Shown here in pieces: positions 32,077 to 40,102 of a DNA stretch of 42,224 nt. Positions within the stretch are counted from its first letter, which is position 1. Each line of letters opens with the position of its first letter. The stretch is from an uncultured Blautia sp. (GTDB lineage: Bacteria; Bacillota; Clostridia; Lachnospirales; Lachnospiraceae): NCBI RefSeq assembly GCF_947654165.1, contig NZ_CANTKB010000026.1, positions 1-42,224 of the forward strand. Direction: 5' to 3'. Below the pieces are notes generated by a model that saw nothing but the letters and a program-made list of their open reading frames with translations, did no database searches and had not been told where the DNA came from. The translations under genes and the position numbers were made by a program.

Positions 32077-33018
32077 ATGAGTAAGTATTGTTTTGGAATT
32101 GATCTGGGAGGCACAACAGTAAAATGTGCTCTGTTTGAGGCAGATGGAACTATGGCAGAAAAGTGGGAGATTAAAACCCATACGGAAGACAACGGAGAAA
32201 AGATCCTTCCTGACATTGCAAAAACTATTTTGGACAAAATGCAGCAGAAAAATATCGCAAGAGAAGATGTTGTAGGTGTTGGAATCGGTGTTCCGGGGCC
32301 TGTAGATGAAAACGGAGAACTTCCTTGTGCAGTAAATCTTCATTGGGGAAGAAAGAATATTGAAAAAGAACTTGGAGAACTTACCGGTTTCCCTGTAAAA
32401 GCAGGAAATGATGCCAATGTAGCTGCTCTTGGAGAAATGTGGAAAGGCGGCGGCCAGGGAGCTAAAAATATGATCATGGTCACACTTGGAACCGGTGTAG
32501 GCGGAGGTATCATCATTAATGAAAAAATCCTTACAGGTTCTCATGGAGCAGGCGGAGAATTAGGACATGCTTGTATTAAACCGGAAGAAACGGTTGCATG
32601 CAATTGTGGAAATAAAGGTTGTCTGGAGCAGTACGCTTCAGCCACAGGAATTGCACGTCTTGCAAGAACTGCTCTGGAAAATTCCGACAAGGAATCTGTA
32701 CTTCGCAGCAAAGACCATGTGACAGCAAAAGATGTATTTGATGCCTATAAGTCACAGGATGCTCTGGCAGCAGAAGTAGTGGAAGAATTTTCGGAATATC
32801 TGGGTAAGGCATTGGCAATTTTTGCCTGCGTAGCGGATCCGGAAATCATTGTTCTTGGAGGAGGAGTTTCTAAAGCAGGGGAAGTCTTGATTCACTGTGT
32901 AGAAGAAAAATTTCAGAAATATGCGTTTTCTGCATGCAGAGCTGCCAAGTTTGCACTGGCAACATTAGGAAACGATGCAGGTGTGTGTGGAGCTGCAAAA
33001 TTGATTTTAAGTAAATAA
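32077..33018 (+). CDS. glk: Glucokinase, ROK family
   Basis: 313 residues. It phosphorylates glucose with ATP. The phosphate-1 motif is GIDLGGTTVKCALFE at the N-terminus; the sugar-binding GNDANVAALGE follows, then MVTLGTGVGGGIII and the ROK zinc motif CNCGNKGCLEQYAS. No N-terminal winged helix is present, so this is an enzyme and not a NagC-type repressor. Its start lies 3 bp after hprK, giving a unit that makes glucose-6-phosphate and senses glycolytic flow. Confidence 0.95.
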   Translation: MSKYCFGIDLGGTTVKCALFEADGTMAEKWEIKTHTEDNGEKILPDIAKTILDKMQQKNIAREDVVGVGIGVPGPVDENGELPCAVNLHWGRKNIEKELGELTGFPVKAGNDANVAALGEMWKGGGQGAKNMIMVTLGTGVGGGIIINEKILTGSHGAGGELGHACIKPEETVACNCGNKGCLEQYASATGIARLARTALENSDKESVLRSKDHVTAKDVFDAYKSQDALAAEVVEEFSEYLGKALAIFACVADPEIIVLGGGVSKAGEVLIHCVEEKFQKYAFSACRAAKFALATLGNDAGVCGAAKLILSK

Positions 33019-33058
33019 GATAAAGCAGACAATGCTGATCAGAAAGAACACAAAAAGA

Positions 33059-33087
33059 GGAACCGGAAAGATGTCCGGTTCCCTTTT
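33059..33087. terminator. Bidirectional terminator between glk and the PBP gene
   Basis: GGAACCGGA (33059-33067) pairs with TCCGGTTCC (33074-33082). A-rich and T-rich flanks serve both convergent genes; it ends 8 bp before the PBP stop. Confidence 0.8.
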
Positions 33088-33094
33088 GGTGTTC

Positions 33095-35665
33095 TTATTC
33101 TTGTTCCGTAGGAGTCTGTGTCTCCGGTGGCTGTGGTGTAGTTGGCTCTTCAGGAGCCTGAGTCTCCGGCGGTGTCTCAGGTGTTTCCGGTACTGTCGGA
33201 GGCTGTGGTGTGATTTCATTCGGTACATCTACAGAATCATCCGGTTTTGGTTCCTCTTCATCCTCCTCGTCGTCTTCGTCATCTTCGTCATCTTTGTTAA
33301 AGAAATTGAAGAAATGTCCGGAGCAGTATTTCTTAGGAAGTTCTTCTGTATCAAAATATTCTGTGACAGAATTACAACTGTAGGTTGCCAACAAGCCTGT
33401 TTTGGTACAAATAGAAGCTTTTTCTACTGTGGAAGGCATTTTGAATTCCGTAGATGGTAAGTCATTGTGAATCCGCTGCATAATATTTTTCCATAAGGTT
33501 TGCTGATAGGTACGTGCTGTTCCTGACGGAAGCACGGTATTGTCATCATAACCAGCCCATACGGCACAGGTATAATAAGGTGTAAAACCTACAAACCAGA
33601 GGTCTTTGTAATTGTCAGTGGTACCTGTTTTACCGGCTACCGGCATATTGCTTAATTGAAGTCTTTTACCGGTACCTTTCTTTACAACATCTTCCAGAGC
33701 ACTGGTCAGAAGGTATGCAGTGCTTGGCTTAATAACATTGGTTTCTTCCGGTGTATTGTCGATGATCACATTACCATCTGCATCCAGGATCTTGGTATAA
33801 AATATCGGTTTAATATAAGTACCATTGTTTGCAATGGCCGCATAGGCAGCAGTAAGCTCAAGATTGCAGACACCCTTTGTGATACCACCAAGAGCAGTCG
33901 GTAAGTTTACATCAGAGCGATACTGTCCGCTTCCGGCAGGGATTTCTACCTGTTTGTCCAGGATAGAGGTAAAGCCGAATTTTTTCAGATATTCTACACC
34001 CAGTGCAGGTGTGATCTCTTCCATAGCCTTTACGGTAGGAATGTTATAGGACTGCTGGATTGCAGTGCGGATAGATACGGTACCATGGTAAGCATGGTCA
34101 TAGTTGTACAGCGGCTGTCCGCTTGGATATTTGTACGGTGTATCTTCAAAAGTAGTAGCTAAGGTCATGCCGCCTTCATTTAAAGCAGCCGCAAAGGTTG
34201 CCAAAGGCTTAAAGGTAGAACCAGGCTGTCTCAAGGTATTGGTAGCACGGTTCAAAGTAAGACTGGAAGATTTCTCGCCTCTTCCGCCGACAATCGCTTT
34301 CACATATCCTGTGTGCTGGTCAATAATAGTGATAGAAGACTGAGGCTGAGGAGTGAAATGTACGCTTTCTCCGATTACTTCACTTCCATCTGCAAGAATA
34401 GAAGCTTTATAAGCATCTACGTGAGCCTGTGCATCTTCCTGGCTGTTGAACAGCAGGGTAAAGTTTGCATTTTCATTGTTGATAAAATAAGTTTGCAGCA
34501 TTTCTTTGCTGTAATTTTCTATTTTGCCGTCAGGATGTTTCACAGTCAGCTTATAGTCAAGGCATACCTGACTTCCGGCAGGGAAGTTATTTGGATTTGC
34601 ATATTCTTCATCGCAAATCTGCTGGATAGCAGGATCCTGAGTCGTGTAAATCCGAAGGCCGCCGCTGTAAAGTGCATTGCGGGCCTGAGCCTCTGTATAG
34701 CCTCGCTGTTCCTGAAGGTCATGGATGACCTGCTCTGTTAATTCATCGATGAAGTAAGTGTAAGTTTTATCTACCTGTTCCTGCTGTTGTTCTACATTCT
34801 GGATTCGTTCATATACGTTGTCTGCCAGACATTGATCATATTGTTCTTTTGAAATATAACCCTGTTCCAGCATATGATCCAGCACATCCTCACGCCTTTT
34901 GGCATTTTCTTCAGGATTGACAGCAGGATTGAATCTGGTAGGATTCTGACTGATTCCGGCAATAACAGTACATTCTGATAAGGTCAGATCACTGACATCT
35001 TTACCAAAATATCCTTGTGCTGCTGCCTGAACACCATAGTTTCCGTCTCCGAGGTTAATGGTATTCAGATAATTTTCCAGGATCACTTCCTTGCTCTTAT
35101 ATTTTTCAAGCTGAAGTGCCAGATATTGTTCCTGGAATTTACGTTTAAAACGCTGCACAGTAGACTCATTGGTCCAGCCTGTGAAGACGTTATTCTTCAA
35201 TAGCTGCTGTGTAATGGTGCTGGCACCCTCAGAAAAATTACCGCCGCTGAGAATACCTTTTACACCGGCACGGAGAATACCTCTTATATCAATACCATTG
35301 TGCTCATAGAAACGTTCATCCTCGATGGCTACCACTGCATGCTGTAAATCCTCTGGGATTTTTTCAAGAGAAACTGGCATACGGTTGGAGTTGGGGGCAG
35401 TCAGCTTCTGGAGCTGATTTCCGTTGGCATCATAAACAAAAGTAGCTTCTCCAACAGGTACGATATTTACTTCCGATATATTCGGTGCACTGTCAAGTAC
35501 GCCTTTAAACGCACCAAGTCCTGCACAGACTCCGATTACCATGATTGCAAGCAGGGATAAAAGAATAATCCGCAGCAGGGATACATGTGCTTTTTTCCCA
35601 ATCATCGTGGAATGGGAAGTGAGGGCATTGCGTTTTTTGTTTGTAGCCCGTTTTCCAAAATTCAT
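33095..35665 (-). CDS. Class A penicillin-binding protein (PBP1A-type)
   Basis: 856 residues. A basic cytoplasmic N-terminus and membrane helix (about 30-52) precede the glycosyltransferase domain (VVAIEDERFYEHNGID with catalytic Glu115; EGASTITQQLLKN) and the transpeptidase with Ser483-x2-Lys486 (PGSTFKP), SYN near 540 and KTGTT near 670. It polymerises and cross-links peptidoglycan outside the cell. The tail after about 790 is an acidic run (DDEDDEDDEEDEEE) followed by a Pro/Thr/Glu-rich stretch. A Cys pair (SICTKTG, YSCNS) precedes the tail. GGAGG lies before the ATG on the minus strand. Confidence 0.95.
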   Translation of the reverse strand: MNFGKRATNKKRNALTSHSTMIGKKAHVSLLRIILLSLLAIMVIGVCAGLGAFKGVLDSAPNISEVNIVPVGEATFVYDANGNQLQKLTAPNSNRMPVSLEKIPEDLQHAVVAIEDERFYEHNGIDIRGILRAGVKGILSGGNFSEGASTITQQLLKNNVFTGWTNESTVQRFKRKFQEQYLALQLEKYKSKEVILENYLNTINLGDGNYGVQAAAQGYFGKDVSDLTLSECTVIAGISQNPTRFNPAVNPEENAKRREDVLDHMLEQGYISKEQYDQCLADNVYERIQNVEQQQEQVDKTYTYFIDELTEQVIHDLQEQRGYTEAQARNALYSGGLRIYTTQDPAIQQICDEEYANPNNFPAGSQVCLDYKLTVKHPDGKIENYSKEMLQTYFINNENANFTLLFNSQEDAQAHVDAYKASILADGSEVIGESVHFTPQPQSSITIIDQHTGYVKAIVGGRGEKSSSLTLNRATNTLRQPGSTFKPLATFAAALNEGGMTLATTFEDTPYKYPSGQPLYNYDHAYHGTVSIRTAIQQSYNIPTVKAMEEITPALGVEYLKKFGFTSILDKQVEIPAGSGQYRSDVNLPTALGGITKGVCNLELTAAYAAIANNGTYIKPIFYTKILDADGNVIIDNTPEETNVIKPSTAYLLTSALEDVVKKGTGKRLQLSNMPVAGKTGTTDNYKDLWFVGFTPYYTCAVWAGYDDNTVLPSGTARTYQQTLWKNIMQRIHNDLPSTEFKMPSTVEKASICTKTGLLATYSCNSVTEYFDTEELPKKYCSGHFFNFFNKDDEDDEDDEEDEEEPKPDDSVDVPNEITPQPPTVPETPETPPETQAPEEPTTPQPPETQTPTEQE

Positions 35666-35690
35666 CTAGTTTTGCCTCCTTTTCCCGTCC

Positions 35691-35719
35691 ATTATATCAA
35701 ATGGCACAACCTAATTCAA
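35691..35719 (-). promoter_or_regulatory. Promoter of the PBP gene
   Basis: On the minus strand TTGAAT (35714-35719), 17-bp spacer, perfect TATAAT (35691-35696), ending 25 bp before the ATG. Confidence 0.75.
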
Positions 35720-35831
35720 GAAACTTTGCTTCTGTGGGCAGGGATTTCATTTTTTATTCATAAATGTTCCCTTTTTTTAACAAACTATGCTAAAATACCA
35801 GGTACAAAGATGGGAAAGGAACCGAATATGC

Positions 35832-36488
35832 ATGTTAGAAGAATATAAGACTATATATGAGGGTGGACAGGGAGAGATAATAGAAAAAAAATCCAGATTT
35901 ATCGCAGAAGTGCGTCTTGTAAAGTCAGAGGAAGAGGCATTGAAGTTTATAGAAGAAAAGAAGAAACAGTATTGGGACGCAACGCACAACTGTTACGCAT
36001 ATGTGATCGGGGAGAGAAGAGAACTGATGCGGTGCAGTGATGACGGAGAACCGCAGGGAACCGCAGGAAAACCGATGCTGGATGTATTGCTGGGGGAAGA
36101 ATTATACAATACGGCAGTAGTTGTTACCAGATATTTCGGGGGAACCTTGTTGGGAACAGGTGGATTGGTACGTGCCTATTCCAAGGCAGTTCAGGAAGGC
36201 ATTGCTAAGAGCCGAGTCATTACAAAATATCATGGGATTCTTACAGAAATCGGGATTGATTATACAGGGGTAGGGAAACTCCAGTATTTATTTGCAAAGA
36301 ATGACATTCCGATCATTGATTCTCAATACGCAGAAGATGTAAAGATGCAGATACTGATTCCTGCAAAGGAAGAAGAAAGAATAAAAAAAGCCGTGACAGA
36401 GGCTACCAATGCAAGAGCCGCTGTCACGGACATAAAAGAATTATATTTCGCTGTATCGGATGGCGAATATCTTCTGTTTGAAGATTAG
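35832..36488 (+). CDS. YigZ family (IMPACT-type) protein
   Basis: 218 residues. The N-terminal IMPACT domain has KKSRFIAEV, THNCYAYVIG, CSDDGEPQGTAGKPML and VVVTRYFGGTLLGTGGLVRAY; the C-terminal DUF1949 domain begins near residue 140. The biochemical role is unsettled in bacteria; homology to eukaryotic IMPACT hints at translation control or RNA binding. ATG 35832 is 11 bp after AAAGGA (35815-35820); earlier in-frame codons lie over a probable extended -10 (TGC TAAAAT, 35788-35796). It converges on the cyclophilin gene with only 11 bp between stops and no terminator seen. Confidence 0.9.
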   Translation: MLEEYKTIYEGGQGEIIEKKSRFIAEVRLVKSEEEALKFIEEKKKQYWDATHNCYAYVIGERRELMRCSDDGEPQGTAGKPMLDVLLGEELYNTAVVVTRYFGGTLLGTGGLVRAYSKAVQEGIAKSRVITKYHGILTEIGIDYTGVGKLQYLFAKNDIPIIDSQYAEDVKMQILIPAKEEERIKKAVTEATNARAAVTDIKELYFAVSDGEYLLFED

Positions 36489-36499
36489 TATTCGCTGTA

Positions 36500-37018
36500 C
36501 TAGCATTTTTCCGGAGCCGGATATTCTGTACCGAAGGTGTCAACAGTCATAGACTGGATACGCTGTTCTTCTAATGGACGATCGCTGTAATCGGTACGGG
36601 TTTCTGCGATTTTGTTTACGATATCCATACCTTCGGTGATTTTTCCGAATGCTGCATAAGAACCATCTAAGTGTGGGGAGGTTTCATGCATGATAAAGAA
36701 CTGGCTTCCGGCAGAGTCCGGATGCATAGCACGTGCCATGGAAAGAACACCTGGTGTATGTGCCAGATCATTTTTGAAACCATTCTGGCTGAATTCTCCT
36801 TTGATGGAGTAGCCAGGACCGCCCATACCGGTTCCGTTGGGACATCCGCCCTGGATCATAAAACCACGGATCACACGGTGGAAGATCAGTCCGTCGTAGA
36901 AGCCGTCTTTTACCAGACTGATAAAGTTATTTACTGTATTTGGGGCGATTTCCGGATATAATTCTGCTTTCATCACATCGCCGTTTGCCATAGTAATGGT
37001 CACGATTGGATTTGCCAT
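36500..37018 (-). CDS. Peptidyl-prolyl cis-trans isomerase, cyclophilin type
   Basis: 172 residues with no signal peptide, so cytoplasmic. Cyclophilin core: NFISLVKDGFYDGLIFHRVI, then RGFMIQGGCPNGTGMGGPGY, the active-site Arg in FHRV, SMARAMHPDSAGSQFFI and the AFGKI segment. It speeds isomerisation of X-Pro bonds in protein folding. AAAGGAGAATCT precedes the ATG on the minus strand. Its promoter shares a -35 box with the divergent tsaE operon. Confidence 0.95.
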   Translation of the reverse strand: MANPIVTITMANGDVMKAELYPEIAPNTVNNFISLVKDGFYDGLIFHRVIRGFMIQGGCPNGTGMGGPGYSIKGEFSQNGFKNDLAHTPGVLSMARAMHPDSAGSQFFIMHETSPHLDGSYAAFGKITEGMDIVNKIAETRTDYSDRPLEEQRIQSMTVDTFGTEYPAPEKC

Positions 37019-37054
37019 AATAGATTCTCCTTTGATTATAAATTATGATATTTC

Positions 37055-37106
37055 ATTATAAGCGGAAAAAATAAAAGGTGCAAGCCACAATTTTCTGTGC
37101 TATACT
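37055..37106. promoter_or_regulatory. Divergent promoters sharing one -35 hexamer (cyclophilin / tsaE)
   Basis: The hexamer at 37078-37083 reads GTGCAA rightward and TTGCAC leftward. Rightward, a 17-bp spacer leads to TGC-TATACT (extended -10, 37098-37106) for tsaE. Leftward, a 17-bp spacer leads to TATAAT (37055-37060) for the cyclophilin gene. Polymerase can hold only one at a time. Confidence 0.65.
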
Positions 37107-37151
37107 GGGTGTGCTGAAACACAGAAAGAATGATAAAGAGGATTGATATAT

Positions 37152-37592
37152 ATGATGGTCATAGAGACAAACAGTGCAGAGGAAACCTTTCAACTAGGTG
37201 AAAAATTGGGACATCTAGCCATTCCGGGACAGATTTATACCTTAAATGGTGATCTCGGGGTGGGAAAGACCGTGTTTACCCAGGGGGTTGCCAGGGGGCT
37301 TGGAATCAAAGAGCCTGTCAACAGTCCTACGTTTACAATTGTTCAGGAATATGAAGACGGAAGAATGCCGTTTTACCACTTTGATGTATATCGTATTGGC
37401 GATTTGGAAGAGATGGAAGAAATCGGATATGACGATTATTTTTTCGGAGACGGTATCTGTCTGGTCGAGTGGGCAGAATTGATCGAGGAACTTTTGCCGG
37501 ATTCGATCATTTCTGTTACTATAGAAAAGAATCCGGAGAAAGGATTTGATTACCGAAAGATTACCATTGATGGATTAGAGATAGAAAAATAA
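37152..37592 (+). CDS. tsaE: tRNA threonylcarbamoyladenosine biosynthesis ATPase TsaE
   Basis: 146 residues. P-loop GDLGVGKTVFTQG, then SPTFTIVQEYE, FYHFDVYRI and the Walker-B-like VEWAE motif. It is the ATPase that recycles the TsaB-TsaD complex during t6A37 synthesis on ANN-decoding tRNAs. ATG 37152 follows AAAGAGGA by about 8-10 bp; ATG 37155 directly after is an alternative and a TTG at 37143 is less likely. It is first in an operon with tsaB and rimI (17-bp gap, then overlap). Confidence 0.95.
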   Translation: MMVIETNSAEETFQLGEKLGHLAIPGQIYTLNGDLGVGKTVFTQGVARGLGIKEPVNSPTFTIVQEYEDGRMPFYHFDVYRIGDLEEMEEIGYDDYFFGDGICLVEWAELIEELLPDSIISVTIEKNPEKGFDYRKITIDGLEIEK

Positions 37593-37609
37593 GGGAGGAA
37601 GCATAGATT

Positions 37610-38332
37610 ATGAAGATATTGGCACTTGACAGTTCGGGACTCGTGGCTTCTGTTGCCATTATGGAAGATGATGTTCTGGTGGCAGAATATACCATGAATT
37701 ATAAAAAGACACATTCCCAGACATTATTGCCGATGCTGGATGAATTGAAACAGGCGGTTCAGCTTGATCTGGAGTCCATTGATGCTATTGCGGTGGCTGC
37801 AGGACCGGGATCTTTCACGGGACTTCGTATAGGTTCCGCCACAGCGAAAGGGCTTGGACTGGCCTTAAAGAAGCCTTTGATCGGGATTCCTACCACAGAA
37901 GCACTGGCGTATAATCTGTATGGAGTATCAGAAAACGCACTGATCTGTCCGATCATGGATGCGAGAAGGAGTCAGGTGTATACAGGGCTATATTATTTTG
38001 AAAATCATGAGTTAAAAACATTTAAAAATCAGGATGCACTTCCTATGGAAACCTTGTTGGAAGAATTGAATCATCTAAACAAAGAGGTGATTTTCCTAGG
38101 AGACGGTGTTCCTGTATTTCGTGATATGATCAAAGAACGCTGTAATGTGCCGTATAGCTTTGCACCCGCACATGTGAGCCGTCAGCGTGCAGGTGCTGTG
38201 GCAGCACTGGGAGAGATTTATTACAGTCAGGGGAAAGTGGAGAGTGCAATGGAACATCAGCCGGACTATCTCAGGGTATCACAGGCAGAGAGGGAGAGAG
38301 CGGAACGCCTGAAAGAACAAGAGCATGCTTAG
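37610..38332 (+). CDS. tsaB: tRNA threonylcarbamoyladenosine biosynthesis protein TsaB
   Basis: 240 residues. ASKHA-fold partner of TsaD in t6A synthesis: ILALDSSGLVASVAI at the start, KKTHSQTLLPMLDEL, VAAGPGSFTGLRIG and PIMDARRSQVY are diagnostic. It lacks the metal-binding His pair of TsaD and so is the non-catalytic subunit. GGGAGG precedes the ATG. The last 8 bp overlap rimI. Confidence 0.95.
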   Translation: MKILALDSSGLVASVAIMEDDVLVAEYTMNYKKTHSQTLLPMLDELKQAVQLDLESIDAIAVAAGPGSFTGLRIGSATAKGLGLALKKPLIGIPTTEALAYNLYGVSENALICPIMDARRSQVYTGLYYFENHELKTFKNQDALPMETLLEELNHLNKEVIFLGDGVPVFRDMIKERCNVPYSFAPAHVSRQRAGAVAALGEIYYSQGKVESAMEHQPDYLRVSQAERERAERLKEQEHA

Positions 38333-38759
38333 GATCAGAGAAATGGAAGAAGCCGATCTGGCAGAAGTGGCGGCTATTGAAAGGGAAAATTTTTCGAGGC
38401 CATGGACAGAAGAGGGGTTTCGAAAAGCTGTTGTGGATACCCATACGCGATATCTTTCCGCTTTTTTGAATGAGGTTTTGGTAGGATATATCGGGATGTG
38501 GATAGCTCTTGACGAAGGCGAGATTACCAATGTCTCGGTAAAAAAGGAGTATCAGGGACAAAAAATAGGTTTTCATCTTCTTAGAAGGCTTCTGGAAGAG
38601 GGCGAGCAGCTAGGGGTTTCGGCTTATTTTCTGGAAGTGAGAAAAAGTAATCAGGCGGCAATTGCACTGTATGAGAGGTCAGGATTTGAACAGGCCGGAA
38701 TCAGGAAAAATTTTTATGAGGATCCGGTGGAGGATGGAATCGTGATGTGTAAAAGATAG
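38325..38759 (+). CDS. rimI: Ribosomal-protein-alanine N-acetyltransferase (GNAT)
   Basis: 144 residues. GNAT fold with the acetyl-CoA site at VSVKKEYQGQKIGFHLLRRL, EVRKSNQAAIALYERSGFE and the C-terminal YYEDP-like NFYEDPVEDGIVM. RimI acetylates the N-terminal Ala of ribosomal protein S18, and in Gram-positives may have broader targets. The tsaB-rimI-tsaD order is classic; here two genes separate rimI from tsaD. It overlaps tsaB by 8 bp; its stop codon lies in the terminator stem. Confidence 0.93.
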   Translation: MLRIREMEEADLAEVAAIERENFSRPWTEEGFRKAVVDTHTRYLSAFLNEVLVGYIGMWIALDEGEITNVSVKKEYQGQKIGFHLLRRLLEEGEQLGVSAYFLEVRKSNQAAIALYERSGFEQAGIRKNFYEDPVEDGIVMCKR

Positions 38760-38777
38760 CAGAAATGCTATCTTTTT
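38752..38777 (+). terminator. rimI terminator with GAAA tetraloop
   Basis: AAAGATAGCA (38752-38761) pairs perfectly with TGCTATCTTT (38766-38775) around a GAAA loop, followed by more T. The rimI stop TAG is part of the left arm. Confidence 0.85.
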
Positions 38778-38873
38778 CTAAGTTTACAGGTAATTCCCAC
38801 TGGGATTAAGAAAAGAACTGCGGTATAATCAGTGCTGTTCACAAGGAGAGAACTCTTGCACAGGAGGAAAAAA

Positions 38874-39122
38874 ATGAGAAAATACAGAAATCAAGAAGAA
38901 GGTCAGGAACTGGAGCTTTACTGTAACTGCTGTGGGAGAAGAATCAAAACCCGGAAAGATCTGGTTATGGAAGGGGTTTTCCATGGGCAGGTGCAGTGGG
39001 GGTATTTTTCCGAAAAAGACGGAGAAAATCACAGCTTTGACTTATGCGAAACCTGCTATGACAAATGGATCGCCGGGTTTCGAATCCCGGTGGAGCAGAA
39101 TTTGGAAAATGAGTTATTGTAG
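38874..39122 (+). CDS. Small zinc-ribbon protein of unknown function
   Basis: 82 residues. Two Cys pairs, LYCNCCGRRI near residue 20 and DLCETCYDKWIAGF near residue 60, look like a treble-clef or zinc-ribbon site. A charged N-terminus (MRKYRNQEEGQELE) precedes it. It starts at ATG 38874 after AGGAGG (38862-38867); a perfect TATAAT at 38824-38829 lacks a good -35 box. I do not recognise the family. It sits between rimI and RNase Z on the same strand, so a link to tRNA or ribosome maturation is possible but unproven. Confidence 0.75.
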   Translation: MRKYRNQEEGQELELYCNCCGRRIKTRKDLVMEGVFHGQVQWGYFSEKDGENHSFDLCETCYDKWIAGFRIPVEQNLENELL

Positions 39123-39187
39123 CAAAAAACAATGTGTGTTATGATAAATACGATTATAGAAGTAAAGACAGAAATGAGGAAAATAGA

Positions 39188-40099
39188 ATGTTAGATGTAT
39201 GCTTGCTGGGGACAGGGGGAATGATGCCCCTTCCCAGGAGAAAACTCACATCTTTAATGACACGATACAATGGCAGTAATTTAATGATTGACTGTGGAGA
39301 GGGGACCCAGGTTGCAGTAAAGGAAAAGGGTTGGAGTTTTAAACCGATCGACGTAATCTGCTTTACCCATTATCATGCGGATCATATCAGTGGGCTTCCT
39401 GGATTATTGCTTACTATGGGGAATGCGGAACGTACAGAACCGCTTACCTTAATTGGACCAAAAGGACTTACAAGAGTTGTATCTGCACTAAGAGTCATTG
39501 CTCCGGAGTTGCCGTTTGAGATTGAATTCAGAGAGTTGACGCAGCCGGAGGAAACCATAGAGATTAAGGGATATCATATTACAGCATTCCGTGTAAATCA
39601 CAATGTTACCTGTTATGGTTACAGTCTGGAAATTAAAAGAACAGGAAAATTTGATGCAGCGAGGGCGAAGGAACAGAATATTCCATTAAAATGCTGGAAT
39701 CCGCTCCAGAAGGGAGAAACGGTGACCATGGATGGAATCACATACACACCTGATATGGTGTTGGGACCTGCGAGAAAAGGAATTAAATTAACCTATACAA
39801 CGGATACCAGACCTGTAAAGGCTATTTCTGAGCATGCAGCAGGTTCTGATCTGTTTATCTGTGAAGGAATGTACGGAGAACAGGATAAGGAGCAAAAGGC
39901 GAAAGCATATAAGCATATGACCTTTCAGGAGGCTGCTTCTTTGGCAAAAGAAGCTGAAGTTGGAGAAATGTGGCTGACACATTACAGTCCTTCTCTGGTA
40001 AGACCGGAGGAAGCGTTGGAGGAAGCTGCTAAAATTTTTCCAAATACGATCGCAGCAAAAGACAGACAGTCCGTAGAATTGCAGTTTGAGGAGGAATAG
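39188..40099 (+). CDS. rnz: Ribonuclease Z (tRNA 3' processing endonuclease)
   Basis: 303 residues, short-form RNase Z. Metallo-beta-lactamase motif THYHADHISGLPGLL at about 60-74, GTGGMMPLPRRKLTS at the start, the FRVNHNVTCYGYSLEI region with a zinc His, and the late Asp/His ligands in TYTTDTRPV and WLTHYSPS. It removes 3' trailers from tRNA precursors that lack encoded CCA, as the two tRNA-Ser genes in this window do. ATG 39188 follows GAGGAAAATAG; an upstream frame start at 39134 has no RBS. tsaD follows after 3 bp. Confidence 0.93.
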   Translation: MLDVCLLGTGGMMPLPRRKLTSLMTRYNGSNLMIDCGEGTQVAVKEKGWSFKPIDVICFTHYHADHISGLPGLLLTMGNAERTEPLTLIGPKGLTRVVSALRVIAPELPFEIEFRELTQPEETIEIKGYHITAFRVNHNVTCYGYSLEIKRTGKFDAARAKEQNIPLKCWNPLQKGETVTMDGITYTPDMVLGPARKGIKLTYTTDTRPVKAISEHAAGSDLFICEGMYGEQDKEQKAKAYKHMTFQEAASLAKEAEVGEMWLTHYSPSLVRPEEALEEAAKIFPNTIAAKDRQSVELQFEEE

Positions 40100-40102
40100 A
40101 GC

